A model generated the notes under the pieces. It saw nothing but the letters and a program-made list of their open reading frames with translations. It made no database searches and was not told the DNA's origin. A program made the position numbers and the translations under genes. This document shows, piece after piece, positions 41,818-50,057 of a DNA stretch of 64,000 nucleotides. The first letter of the stretch is position 1. Each line of letters starts with the position of its first letter. This DNA comes from Phycicoccus avicenniae_A (GTDB taxonomy: Bacteria > Actinomycetota > Actinomycetes > Actinomycetales > Dermatophilaceae): NCBI RefSeq assembly GCF_050496545.1, contig NZ_JBNVZV010000018.1:25071-89070 (forward strand), in the 5' to 3' direction.

Positions 41818-41845
41818 CATCAATCGTCGAATGTGTCGATTGATG
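41818..41845. terminator. AT-rich dyad between converging DUF3180 and nuoD-like genes
   Basis: CATCAATCG (41818-41826) and CGATTGATG (41837-41845) flank a 10-nt loop. It is unusually AT-rich for this genome. It could be a bidirectional terminator or a protein-binding dyad; both genes end here, which favours termination. Confidence 0.35.
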
Positions 41846-41869
41846 GACACCCGGTAGGGGGACGCCGGG

Positions 41870-43066
41870 CTACTTGTCGACGTCGCCGACGACGAAGAAC
41901 ATCGAGCCGAGGACGGCGACCATGTCGGCGACCAGGCATCCGGGCAGCACCTCGGTGAGCACCTGCACGTTGTTGAACGACGCCGACCTCAGCTTGAGCC
42001 GCCACGGCGTCTTCTCACCACGAGAGACGAGGTGGTACCCGTTGAGCCCCAACGGGTTCTCGGTGGCGGTGTACCGCTCGCCCTCCGGCACCTTGAGCAC
42101 CTTCGGCAGCCGCTGGTTCACCGGCCCGGCCGGGAGCGAGCGCAGCCGGTCGAGGCAGGCCCCGGCGAGGTCGAGGCTGACGTGCACCTGCTCGAGCAGC
42201 ACCTCGAGGCGCGCCAGGCAGTCGCCCTCGGTGCGCGTGACGACCCGGCCGGGACCGCCCGGCGCGAAGAGCTCGGCGTACGCGAGGTAGGGGTCGTCGC
42301 GGCGCAGGTCGAGGTCGACCCCGCTGGCGCGCGCGATCGGACCGGAGACGCCGTACTGCAGCACCGTGGCGGGGTCGAGCACACCCACCCCGCGCGTGCG
42401 GGCCAGGAGGATCTCGTTGCCCACCAGCAGCGACTCGAGGTCCGGGAGCCGCCGGCGCACGGCATCCACGGCCGTCGCGACCCGCCCCAGCCATCCCGCG
42501 GGCACGTCCTCCTTGAGGCCGCCGACGCGGTTGAACATGTAGTGCATCCGGCCGCCGGAGGCCTCCTCCATGACGGCCTGCAGCTCCTCGCGCTCGCGGA
42601 ACGCGTAGAACACCGGCGTGATGGCGCCGAGCTCGAGCGGGTAGGAGCCGAGGAACATCAGGTGGTTGAGTACCCGGTTCAGCTCGGCGAGCAGGGTGCG
42701 CAGCCACACGGCGCGGACCGGCACCTCCATCCCGAGCATCGCCTCGACGCCGAGGACCACCCCGAGCTCGTTGGAGAACGCGGACAGCCAGTCGTGCCGG
42801 TTCGCGAGCACCGTGATCTGGCGGTAGTCGCGCACCTCGAAGAGCTTCTCGGCGCCCCGGTGCATGTAGCCGACGACGGGCTCGGCCGAGACGATGCGCT
42901 CGCCGTCGAGGACGACCTTGAGCCGGAGCACCCCGTGCGTCGCCGGGTGCTGCGGACCGATGTTGAGCACCATGTCGGCCGTCGCGAGCCCGCCGGCCCC
43001 GACGGCGACGTCGAGGGCGCGCGGCTCGGTGGGGGCGTCGGGGCTCACCCCGTCAGTCTGCCGCAC
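41870..43066 (-). CDS. Orphan NADH-quinone oxidoreductase subunit D-like protein (NuoD paralogue)
   Basis: 398 residues from GTG 43066, overlapping the methyltransferase gene by 14 nt; GTG 43048 is an alternative start. It is full length for the 49-kDa/NuoD family: NIGPQHPATHGVLRLKVVLD, VVGYMHRGAEKLFEVRDYRQ, LNRVLNHLMFLG, NRVGGLKEDVPAGWLG and C-terminal FNNVQVLTEVLPGCLVADMV with the terminal GDVDK. No other complex I gene is nearby. Aligned without gaps to my recollection of bovine NDUFS2, His59 is kept (H44), but Tyr108 is Trp93 and Asp160 is Glu145. These residues line the quinone site, so ordinary complex I function is doubtful. Arg70 in HRG matches NDUFS2 Arg85, the NDUFAF7 target. Confidence 0.9.
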   Translation of the reverse strand: MRQTDGVSPDAPTEPRALDVAVGAGGLATADMVLNIGPQHPATHGVLRLKVVLDGERIVSAEPVVGYMHRGAEKLFEVRDYRQITVLANRHDWLSAFSNELGVVLGVEAMLGMEVPVRAVWLRTLLAELNRVLNHLMFLGSYPLELGAITPVFYAFREREELQAVMEEASGGRMHYMFNRVGGLKEDVPAGWLGRVATAVDAVRRRLPDLESLLVGNEILLARTRGVGVLDPATVLQYGVSGPIARASGVDLDLRRDDPYLAYAELFAPGGPGRVVTRTEGDCLARLEVLLEQVHVSLDLAGACLDRLRSLPAGPVNQRLPKVLKVPEGERYTATENPLGLNGYHLVSRGEKTPWRLKLRSASFNNVQVLTEVLPGCLVADMVAVLGSMFFVVGDVDK

Positions 43067-44033
43067 GGGCCCGGGAGGGTCGGGTCCGGACGCGGCGCAG
43101 CACCCACCAGAAGCCGCCGAGGCCGTCCTCGTCGGTGAGGGCGCGCACCGCCGACGAGCGGGCGAGGTCCGCGAGGTACCCGGCGGGGTCGGTGCGGGCG
43201 CGGACGTGGTCGGGTGCGGCCGCGGAGAGCCCGAGGGCGTGCAGTGCCTCGCGCTGGGTGCGCCGTTCGTCCTGCTCGAGGGAGTCGACCGCGACGTGCG
43301 CGGTGAGGTCGCACGTGCCGTCGGGCAGGGCCGGCACCGCCACGCCGTCCCGGAAGCCGACGAGGGTCCCGGACGGTGGGCGGTCCTCGCGCGTGTGCCC
43401 GTAGTCGACGGCCAGGGCGGTGCCCGAGCGGATGCGTGACAGCAGGTCGGCCCACGCCCGGTCGCGGGAGAGCCCCACCTCGACCCGCGTGCCGGCGGGG
43501 AGGCCCTCGAGCGGCCAGTGCGCGGCGCACCACGCGGCGTCGTCGGGCTCTACCGGGCCGGAGACCGACTCGACGCGCGCGGCGGCGTCGACGAGCACGC
43601 CGCGGGCCACGCCGCCGTCGTCGACCTCGAGGACGCTGCACGGGACGACGTCGAGCCACTCGTGGGCCACGGCGAGCACGTCGTCGAGGTCGTGCAGGTC
43701 GTCGGGGAGCCCGGCGCCGCCGGGCGAGGTCATCCAGCCGACGGCCGCCGGGAGGGCCTCGGGCCGGTCGACGACGTCGACCCCGGTGAGCCGCAGGTCC
43801 GGCCGCACCCCGTGCAGGGCCCGCAGCAGCTCGCCCCGGCCGGCGCCCACGTCGACGACGTGCGTGGCCCCCTCGGCGTCGGCCAGCCGGCCCAGCGCCT
43901 CGGCGAGCAGGCCGCCGAGCGGCCCGTGCGTCGAGGTCGTGAAGTGCCCGGCCGGACCCTCGGGCCGCCGGTAGAAGCCATCGGGGCCGTAGAGGGCGTC
44001 CTGCCACGCGTCACGCCAGGGCACCAGCTCCAT
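43053..44033 (-). CDS. SAM-dependent methyltransferase of the MidA/NDUFAF7 family (DUF185)
   Basis: 326 residues from ATG 44033 with a leaderless-type promoter. MidA/NDUFAF7 features: WRDAWQDALYGPDGFYRRPE, then AGHFTTSTHGPLGGLLAEAL in the GDFxTS...FG pattern. The SAM site is VVDVGAGRGELLRAL, followed by ANEWLD-like AHEWLDVVPC, GTALAVDYGHTRE and CDLTAHVAVDSLEQDER. In mitochondria NDUFAF7 symmetrically dimethylates an Arg of NDUFS2, the NuoD homologue. Here the next gene in the same operon is a NuoD-like protein that keeps the equivalent Arg. That it is the substrate is inference. Confidence 0.85.
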   Translation of the reverse strand: MELVPWRDAWQDALYGPDGFYRRPEGPAGHFTTSTHGPLGGLLAEALGRLADAEGATHVVDVGAGRGELLRALHGVRPDLRLTGVDVVDRPEALPAAVGWMTSPGGAGLPDDLHDLDDVLAVAHEWLDVVPCSVLEVDDGGVARGVLVDAAARVESVSGPVEPDDAAWCAAHWPLEGLPAGTRVEVGLSRDRAWADLLSRIRSGTALAVDYGHTREDRPPSGTLVGFRDGVAVPALPDGTCDLTAHVAVDSLEQDERRTQREALHALGLSAAAPDHVRARTDPAGYLADLARSSAVRALTDEDGLGGFWWVLRRVRTRPSRARAAD

Positions 44034-44038
44034 CCGCC

Positions 44039-44071
44039 GCACGCTACCGGTGGGCGCCGGGGGTAGCGTGC
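44039..44071. promoter_or_regulatory. Divergent leaderless promoters in a 10-bp inverted repeat
   Basis: GCACGCTACC (44039-44048) and GGTAGCGTGC (44062-44071) are perfect inverted arms around 13 nt. Each arm holds a TAGCGT -10. The minus-strand one (44046-44041) lies 7 nt from ATG 44033, and the plus-strand one (44064-44069) lies 6 nt from GTG 44076. Confidence 0.6.
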
Positions 44072-44075
44072 TCGC

Positions 44076-44960
44076 GTGGACGGCCTCGAGCACCCTGCGC
44101 GCCTCTCCGTCGGAGTCGTCGGTGCCGGTCGCGTCGGCGCGGTCCTCGGGGCCGCTCTCGCGCGGGCCGGCCACCGGGTCTCCGGGGCGTACGCCGTCTC
44201 CGAGGCCAGCCGTGAACGCGCGGCCGCGATGCTCCCCGGCGTTCCCGTCGCCGACGTCCCGACCGTCGTCGCCGGCGCCGAGCTGGTCCTGCTGGCCGTC
44301 CCCGACGACGCGCTCGCCGACCTCGTCGCGGGGCTGTCGGCGACCGGGACGTGGCAGGCGGGGCAGATCGTCGTGCACACGAGCGGTCGGCACGGCACGG
44401 CCGTCCTGGCCCCGGTGCGGGAGCACCACGCGATGCCCCTCGCGCTGCACCCGGCGATGACCTTCACGGGCACGGCGATGGACCTCGACCGGCTCGCCGA
44501 CTGCGCATTCGGCGTGACCGCCGACGAGCCCCTGCGCCCGGTCGCCGAGGCCCTCGTCCTCGAGATGGGGGGCCAGCCGGTGTGGGTGCCGGAGGAGGAC
44601 CGCGTGGCGTACCACGCAGCCCTCGCGCACGGCGCGAACCACCTCGTGACGCTCACCGCCGAGGCGATGGAGGTGCTGGGGCGGGCCGGCGTCGAGGAGC
44701 CGCGCCGCCTCCTCGGACCCCTGATGCACGCCGCGCTCGACAACGCCCTGCGGATGGGTGACGCCGCCCTCACCGGTCCCGTCGCACGCGGTGACGTCGG
44801 CACGGTGGACGACCACCTGCGCGAGCTGGACCGGCTGGCCCCCGAGGTCCGCAGGACCTACGTGGCCCTCGCCCGGGCCACCGCGCTGCGTGCTCTCGAC
44901 GACGGCCGGCTGCGGCCCACCACGGCCGAGCCGCTGCTCGACGTCCTGCGCGACGACTGA
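44076..44960 (+). CDS. Rossmann-fold DUF2520 protein
   Basis: 294 residues from GTG 44076. The N-terminal NAD(P)-binding Rossmann motif is VGVVGAGRVGAVLGAALARA. VAGAELVLLAVPDDALADLV follows, then the DUF2520 half (LHPAMTFTG, PEEDRVAYHAALAHGANHLV, LDNALRMGDAALTGPVARGD). It resembles NADP-dependent oxidoreductases of the ketopantoate reductase/imine reductase kind. It lies directly upstream of panC, as in many actinobacteria, so a role in pantothenate synthesis (ketopantoate reduction) has been supposed but is not shown by sequence. Confidence 0.87.
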   Translation: MDGLEHPARLSVGVVGAGRVGAVLGAALARAGHRVSGAYAVSEASRERAAAMLPGVPVADVPTVVAGAELVLLAVPDDALADLVAGLSATGTWQAGQIVVHTSGRHGTAVLAPVREHHAMPLALHPAMTFTGTAMDLDRLADCAFGVTADEPLRPVAEALVLEMGGQPVWVPEEDRVAYHAALAHGANHLVTLTAEAMEVLGRAGVEEPRRLLGPLMHAALDNALRMGDAALTGPVARGDVGTVDDHLRELDRLAPEVRRTYVALARATALRALDDGRLRPTTAEPLLDVLRDD

Positions 44961-45027
44961 CGTGCGAACCGGGCCGCCCGTACCTCCCGGCGGGCCGACC
45001 GGGGGGCGTGTACGCAAGGATGCGGGC

Positions 45028-45957
45028 ATGACGTCGCAGTCGACCGACACCCGGGCCGTCCCCACGGTCGCGATGACCCGCGATGAGCTCAAGGCCGCAC
45101 GCGAGGCCCTGACCAGCCGGGACGTCGCGGTCGTCATGACGATGGGCGCCCTCCACGACGGGCATGCGCAGCTCATCCGGGCGGCCCGCCAGCGCCACGA
45201 CCACGTCGTCGTGACGATCTTCCTCAACCCGCTGCAGTTCGGGCCGAAGGAGGACCTGTCGCGCTACCCGCGCACCTTCGACGCCGACATGGCCATCTGC
45301 CGGGATGCCGGGGTCGACGTCGTCTTCGCCCCGACGCCGGACGTCGTCTACCCCGACGGCGACCCGGGGGTGCGGGTGTCGGCCGGTCCGCTCGGCGAGG
45401 TGCTCGAAGGCGCCTCCCGCGCAGGCCACTTCGACGGCGTGTTGACCGTCGTCGGCAAGCTCCTGCACCTGACGGCCGCCCGCAGCGCGTACTTCGGCCA
45501 GAAGGACGCCCAGCAGCTGCTGCTCATCCGGCGGATGGTGCGCGACCTCGACTTCCCCGTCGACATCGTGTCGGTACCCACCGTGCGCGAGCCGGACGGG
45601 CTGGCGATGAGCAGCCGCAACACCTACCTCACCGCCTCCGACCGCGAGGTCGCGCTCTGCCTGTCGCGGGCGCTGCGGGCCGGGGCCGAGGCCGCCCCGT
45701 TCGGGCCCTCGGCCGTGCGCCGGGCCGCCCGTGAGGTGGTCGTCGAGGAGCCGCTCGCCCTCGTCGACTACCTCGTGCTCGTCCACCCGACCACGCTGGC
45801 CGACGTGCCGGAGTGGTACCGGGGCGAGGCCCTGCTCGCCGTCGCCGCGCGCATCGGCACGACGCGGCTCATCGACAACACCCCGCTCGTCGTCGGACCC
45901 GGTGGCGGCGCCGTCGACGTCTTCTCCGACGTCCCGCACGCGCGCGCCGAGGTCTGA
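45028..45957 (+). CDS. panC: Pantothenate synthetase
   Basis: 309 residues from ATG 45028. It ligates pantoate and beta-alanine with ATP. Motifs: VVMTMGALHDGHAQLIRAAR (HxGH), FLNPLQFGPKEDLSRYPRTF, HFDGVLTVVGKLLH, AYFGQKDAQQLLLIRRMVRD, VPTVREPDGLAMSSRNTYL. It is followed after 40 nt by panD, the beta-alanine source. panB is not in the window. Confidence 0.95.
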   Translation: MTSQSTDTRAVPTVAMTRDELKAAREALTSRDVAVVMTMGALHDGHAQLIRAARQRHDHVVVTIFLNPLQFGPKEDLSRYPRTFDADMAICRDAGVDVVFAPTPDVVYPDGDPGVRVSAGPLGEVLEGASRAGHFDGVLTVVGKLLHLTAARSAYFGQKDAQQLLLIRRMVRDLDFPVDIVSVPTVREPDGLAMSSRNTYLTASDREVALCLSRALRAGAEAAPFGPSAVRRAAREVVVEEPLALVDYLVLVHPTTLADVPEWYRGEALLAVAARIGTTRLIDNTPLVVGPGGGAVDVFSDVPHARAEV

Positions 45958-45997
45958 CGCCCTCACTCGTCCGCCCCTCCCGACCACCCGAGGACCC

Positions 45998-46429
45998 ATG
46001 CAGCGCTACATGCTCCACGGCAAGATCCACCGCGCCACCGTCACCGCCGCCGACCTGCACTACGTCGGTTCGCTGACCCTGGACCGCGACCTGATGGACG
46101 CCGCCGACCTCCTGTCCGGCCAGCAGGTCGACGTGGTCGACGTCGACAACGGGCAGCGCTTCACGACCTACGTCATCGAGGGGGAGAGGGGCTCGGGCGT
46201 CGTGTGCGTCAACGGCGCCGCGGCCCGGCTCGTCGCGCCCGGGGACACCGTCATCGTCATCTCCTACGCCGCGATGGACGACGCCGAGGCGCGCGCGTTC
46301 TCGCCGCACGTCGTGTTCGTCGACGGCGCGAACCGCGTGGTCGAGGTGGGTGAGGACCCCGGTCACGCCCCGGACGGGTCGGGGCTGTCCACGGTGGCCG
46401 TCCCGCGGGTGCCGGAGCGTGTGTCGTGA
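45998..46429 (+). CDS. panD: Aspartate 1-decarboxylase
   Basis: 143 residues. It makes beta-alanine for panC. The self-processing site is Gly24-Ser25 in HYVGSLTLD, where cleavage creates the pyruvoyl cofactor. LHGKIHRATVTAADL, YVIEGERGSGVVCVNGAAAR, GDTVIVISYAAMDDAEA and HVVFVDGANRVV are typical. The stop overlaps the GTG of nadB, tying aspartate use for CoA and NAD into one transcript. Confidence 0.95.
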   Translation: MQRYMLHGKIHRATVTAADLHYVGSLTLDRDLMDAADLLSGQQVDVVDVDNGQRFTTYVIEGERGSGVVCVNGAAARLVAPGDTVIVISYAAMDDAEARAFSPHVVFVDGANRVVEVGEDPGHAPDGSGLSTVAVPRVPERVS

Positions 46430-48111
46430 GCGTCGCGGTGCCGCGCCGCCTGGCCGCCCCCGAGCCGGGGTGGACGGTTTCGGCGGACGTGGTCGTGGTG
46501 GGGTCCGGCATCGCCGGGCTCACCTGCGCCCTTCGCCTGCGGGAACGGGTCGACCGGGTGCTGCTCGTCACGAAGACCGTCCTCTCGGCGGGCTCCACGG
46601 CGTGGGCGCAGGGCGGCATCGCGGCCGCCCTCGACCCCGAGGACACCCCGCAGGAGCACCTCGAGGACACCCTCGTCGCCGGGGTCGGGCTGTGCGACGT
46701 CGAGGCCGTGCGTGCGCTCGTGACCGAGGGCCCGGACCGCGTGCGCGAGCTCGTCGCCCTGGGCGCCGAGTTCGACCGCGACGCCGGCGGGGAGATCAAG
46801 CTGACCCGCGAGGGCGGGCACCACCGCGACCGCATCGCCCACGCCGGCGGCGACGCCACCGGGGCCGAGATCTCGCGCGCGCTCATCGCCGCGCTCCAGC
46901 GGGTGCTCGCCGACCCCGGCATCGAGGTCGTCGAGCACGCGCTCGTGGTCGACCTCGTGACCGCCGCCGACGGTTCGGCGTGCGGGGTGACGCTGCACGT
47001 CATCGGTGAGGGACAGGTCGACGGGGTCGGTGCGGCGCGGGCGCGGGCCGTCGTCCTCGCCACCGGCGGGCTGGGGCAGATCTACACCTCGACCACCAAC
47101 CCCCCGGTCGCCACCGGCGACGGGATGGCGGCTGCCCTGCGAGCCGGGGCGCGCGTCACGGACCTCGAGTTCGTCCAGTTCCACCCGACGGTGCTCTACC
47201 TCGGCGAGGGGTCCACGGGCCAGCAGCCGCTGATCTCCGAAGCGGTCCGCGGCGAGGGCGCCTTCCTGGTCGACGACACCGGTGCTCGGATCATGGAGGG
47301 CCGCCATGAGCTCGCCGACCTCGCGCCCCGCGACGTCGTGGCCCGCGGGATCCTCGACGTCATGGGCGAGCGGGGGCTCGAGCACGTGTGGCTCGACGCG
47401 CGCCACCTCGGCCGGGACTTCCTCGAGCAGCGGTTCCCGTCCATCGTCGCGCGGTGCCGCGAGCTGGGGTTCGACCCGGCCACCGAGCTGCTCCCGGTGG
47501 CACCGGCGCAGCACTACGCCTCCGGTGGCGTGGAGACCGACCTGCGCGGACGGACCTCGGTCGAAGGGCTGTACGCGTGCGGCGAGGTGTCCTGCACCGG
47601 GGTCCACGGCGCGAACCGCCTGGCCTCGAACTCACTCCTCGAGGGTCTGGTCTTCGCGCACCGCATCGCCGACGACGTGAGTGCCAGGCTCGGCGACGGT
47701 GACCTCCCCGTGCGTGAGCCCGTCGTCGCGGACGGCGAGCCGGCCCGGCTGCTCGACTCGACCCAGCGGATCGGCCTGCAGCGCACCATGACCCGTGGAT
47801 GCGGGCCGTTGCGCAGTGCCGACTCGACGGCCCGCGCCCAGCTCGAGCTCGAGGCGCTGGCCGCCCTGCCGAGCGGCGCCGCGGAGCCCGGCCCGCGCAC
47901 CTGGGAGACGACGAACCTGCTGCACCTCGGGCAGGCCCTCACCCTCCTCGCGCACCGGCGCGAGGAGACGCGCGGCGGTCACGTGCGCACGGACCACCCC
48001 GAGCGGGACGACGGGCGGTGGCTGGTGCACCAGGGCCTGGAGCGTTCCGCGGCAGGGGTTCTCGTCGTCGACGAACGCCCCGTGTCCGAGCCGATGGGAG
48101 CAGGGCGATGA
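46426..48111 (+). CDS. nadB: L-aspartate oxidase
   Basis: 561 residues from GTG 46426 (GTGA overlap with panD). It oxidises aspartate to iminoaspartate, the first step of NAD synthesis. FAD site: VVVGSGIAGLTCALRLRERV. Further: STAWAQGGIAAALDPEDTPQ, REGGHHRDRIAHAGGDATGA, ATGGLGQIYTSTTNPPVATG, QFHPTVLYL, GCGEVSCTGVHGANRLASNS-type active-site segment. nadC follows, but nadA (quinolinate synthase) is not in the cluster and must lie elsewhere. Confidence 0.94.
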   Translation: MSVAVPRRLAAPEPGWTVSADVVVVGSGIAGLTCALRLRERVDRVLLVTKTVLSAGSTAWAQGGIAAALDPEDTPQEHLEDTLVAGVGLCDVEAVRALVTEGPDRVRELVALGAEFDRDAGGEIKLTREGGHHRDRIAHAGGDATGAEISRALIAALQRVLADPGIEVVEHALVVDLVTAADGSACGVTLHVIGEGQVDGVGAARARAVVLATGGLGQIYTSTTNPPVATGDGMAAALRAGARVTDLEFVQFHPTVLYLGEGSTGQQPLISEAVRGEGAFLVDDTGARIMEGRHELADLAPRDVVARGILDVMGERGLEHVWLDARHLGRDFLEQRFPSIVARCRELGFDPATELLPVAPAQHYASGGVETDLRGRTSVEGLYACGEVSCTGVHGANRLASNSLLEGLVFAHRIADDVSARLGDGDLPVREPVVADGEPARLLDSTQRIGLQRTMTRGCGPLRSADSTARAQLELEALAALPSGAAEPGPRTWETTNLLHLGQALTLLAHRREETRGGHVRTDHPERDDGRWLVHQGLERSAAGVLVVDERPVSEPMGAGR

Positions 48112-49001
48112 GCGGCCACGGCTTCCCGGAGGAGGACGCCCGGCTCGTGGTCGAGCGAGCGCTCGACGAGGACCTCGGCACGCACGGCGGGGGCGGCCGC
48201 GACGTCACGACCCTGGCGACCATCCCGGCCTCGCAGGAGTCGGTCTCGCACGTCGTCGCGCGGTCGTCGGGGGTCGTCGCCGGCCTGCCGGTCGTGGCGC
48301 TCGTCCTCGACGCCGTCGCGCGTCGGCTGTCCACGGGTGCGGTGGCGGTCGAGCTGCACGTCGCCGACGGTGACCGGGTCGTGCGCGGGGACCGCCTCGC
48401 CACGCTCCGCGGCACGACCCGTACGACGCTCGTCGCCGAGCGGACCGTCCTCAACGTGCTGTCCCGCACCTCCGGTGTGGCCACGCACACCCGGCGGTGG
48501 GCAGACGAGCTCGAGGGCACCGGGGCGAGCGTGCTCGACACCCGCAAGACGACGCCGGGGCTGCGGGCGCTCGAGAAGTACGCGGTGCGCTGCGGGGGCG
48601 GCACGAACAAGCGGATGGGCCTGTACGACGTCGCGATGATCAAGGACAACCACAAGCTGGCCGCCGGCGGGCTGACCGCCGCGTACGAGGCCGTGCGGCG
48701 TGAGTACCCCGACGTCGACGTGCAGGTCGAGGTGACGACGACGGCCGAGGCGCTGGAGTCGGTGGCGGTCGGTGCGCGCTTCCTGCTCTGCGACAACATG
48801 ACTCCGGCCCAGCTCGCCGCGACGGTGACCGCCGTGCGGGACACCGGCGAGGTCGTCGAGCTCGAGGCGACCGGCGGGCTGACGCTCGAGGTCGCCCGCG
48901 ACTACGCGCAGACCGGCGTCGACTACCTGTCGGTCGGGGGCCTCACGCACTCGTCGCCGATCGTCGACATCGCGCTCGACCTCGACCCCGACGACGCCTG
49001 A
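48108..49001 (+). CDS. nadC: Nicotinate-nucleotide pyrophosphorylase (carboxylating)
   Basis: 297 residues from ATG 48108 (ATGA overlap with nadB). It converts quinolinate and PRPP to nicotinate mononucleotide. Motifs: ALDEDLGTHGGGGRDVTTLA, RTVLNVLSRTSGVATHTRRW, LDTRKTTPGLRALEKYAVRC, GGGTNKRMGLYDVAMIKDNH, VEVTTTAEALESV, EATGGLTLEVARDYAQTGVD. It ends the panC-panD-nadB-nadC run; a minus-strand gene converges 4 nt on. Confidence 0.95.
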   Translation: MSGHGFPEEDARLVVERALDEDLGTHGGGGRDVTTLATIPASQESVSHVVARSSGVVAGLPVVALVLDAVARRLSTGAVAVELHVADGDRVVRGDRLATLRGTTRTTLVAERTVLNVLSRTSGVATHTRRWADELEGTGASVLDTRKTTPGLRALEKYAVRCGGGTNKRMGLYDVAMIKDNHKLAAGGLTAAYEAVRREYPDVDVQVEVTTTAEALESVAVGARFLLCDNMTPAQLAATVTAVRDTGEVVELEATGGLTLEVARDYAQTGVDYLSVGGLTHSSPIVDIALDLDPDDA

Positions 49002-49005
49002 CGGC

Positions 49006-49368
49006 TCAGCTCCGCGGCCACTCGCGGAGGACGACGCACACGGTGGTGGCGTCGAGCATCGCGAACTCCCGTGCGCCCCAGGGGCGCAGCCGCGGGGCGG
49101 GCAGGTTCGGGTGCAGCAGGTCGGGGCGGCGCGCCGAGATGTCGGCGAACACGGCGTCGAGGTCGTCGGTCTCGAGGCCGAGCTCGGGGCGCTCGGAGTG
49201 GGCGGCGGCCTCGGCGTTCTCCGCCAGCTGGATCTTCGCGCCGTCGCGCTCGAGCACGACGAAGCCCCCGTCCCGGTGGACGACCGTCATCCCCAGGCCG
49301 TCGACGAACAGGTCGAGGCCGACGGAGAGGTCGGCGTAGAAGACGGTCGCGACGAAGCGGGTGAGCAT
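49006..49368 (-). CDS. VOC-family protein
   Basis: 120 residues from ATG 49368. A single VOC domain: FVATVFYADLSVGLDLFVDG, LGMTVVHRDGGFVVLERDGA, KIQLAENAEA, ELGLETDDLDAVFADISARR, REFAMLDATTVCVVLREW. Metal-ligand positions are not convincing, so it may bind a ligand without catalysis, as bleomycin-resistance-type members do. Substrate unknown. Confidence 0.8.
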   Translation of the reverse strand: MLTRFVATVFYADLSVGLDLFVDGLGMTVVHRDGGFVVLERDGAKIQLAENAEAAAHSERPELGLETDDLDAVFADISARRPDLLHPNLPAPRLRPWGAREFAMLDATTVCVVLREWPRS

Positions 49369-49406
49369 CCACCCAGTGTGGGTGAGGACGGCGCCGGGTG
49401 GCGGCC

Positions 49407-49412
49407 TAGGCT
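49407..49412 (+). promoter_or_regulatory. -10 element TAGGCT, leaderless start
   Basis: TAGGCT lies 6 nt before ATG 49419, with no ribosome site between. Confidence 0.5.
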
Positions 49413-49418
49413 CGGGGG

Positions 49419-50048
49419 ATGCGCCACGAGCTCGCCGTGCAGCACGGCCCCGAGTCCGAGCGGATGCGCGCCGGTGCGGCGTACCGGTTGCTCACCGCCT
49501 CGGTGGTCCCGCGACCGATCGCCTGGGTGAGCACGCGGTCGGCCGCAGGGGTCGACAACGTCGCGCCGCACTCGTTCTTCACGGTGGTCAGCACCGACCC
49601 GGCGATGCTGTCCTTCACCTCGGTCGGTCGCAAGGACACGCTCGACAACGTCGAGGCGACGGGCGAGTTCGTCGTCAACGTCGTCTCCGGCTCGCTGTCG
49701 CGGGTCGCCAACGGCACGAGCACCGACTACCCGCCGGAGATCGGCGAGTTCGACGCCGAGGCTGTCGAGCGCGAGCCTTCGCTGACCGTCGCCCCGTTCC
49801 GGGTCGCGGCCTCGCCCATCGCCTTCGAGTGCCGCCTGGAGGAGGTGCGGCCCACCGGGAACTGCTTCGTCGTCGTGGGGACCGTGCTGCACGCGGCGGT
49901 GTCGGAGGCCGTCGCGGCGTCCGAGGACATGCGCCGCCGGCCGCACGTCGACATCCGGGCGCTGGACCCGTGGGCCCGGCTGGGGGCCGACGAGTGGGGT
50001 CGGCTCGGCGAGGTGGTCGACCTGGCCCGCCCGACCTACGACGGCTGA
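49419..50048 (+). CDS. Flavin reductase-like domain protein
   Basis: 209 residues. FMN-binding split-barrel features: AYRLLTASVVPRPIAWVSTR, GVDNVAPHSFFTVVSTDPAM, SFTSVGRKDTLDNVEATGEF, VVNVVSGSL, SPIAFECRLEEVRPTGNCFV, VVVGTVLHAAV. These proteins (PF01613) reduce free flavin or serve as flavoenzyme partners; no monooxygenase partner is adjacent. The NUDIX gene follows 9 nt after the stop, probably in the same message. Confidence 0.87.
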   Translation: MRHELAVQHGPESERMRAGAAYRLLTASVVPRPIAWVSTRSAAGVDNVAPHSFFTVVSTDPAMLSFTSVGRKDTLDNVEATGEFVVNVVSGSLSRVANGTSTDYPPEIGEFDAEAVEREPSLTVAPFRVAASPIAFECRLEEVRPTGNCFVVVGTVLHAAVSEAVAASEDMRRRPHVDIRALDPWARLGADEWGRLGEVVDLARPTYDG

Positions 50049-50057
50049 GGAGCCACG

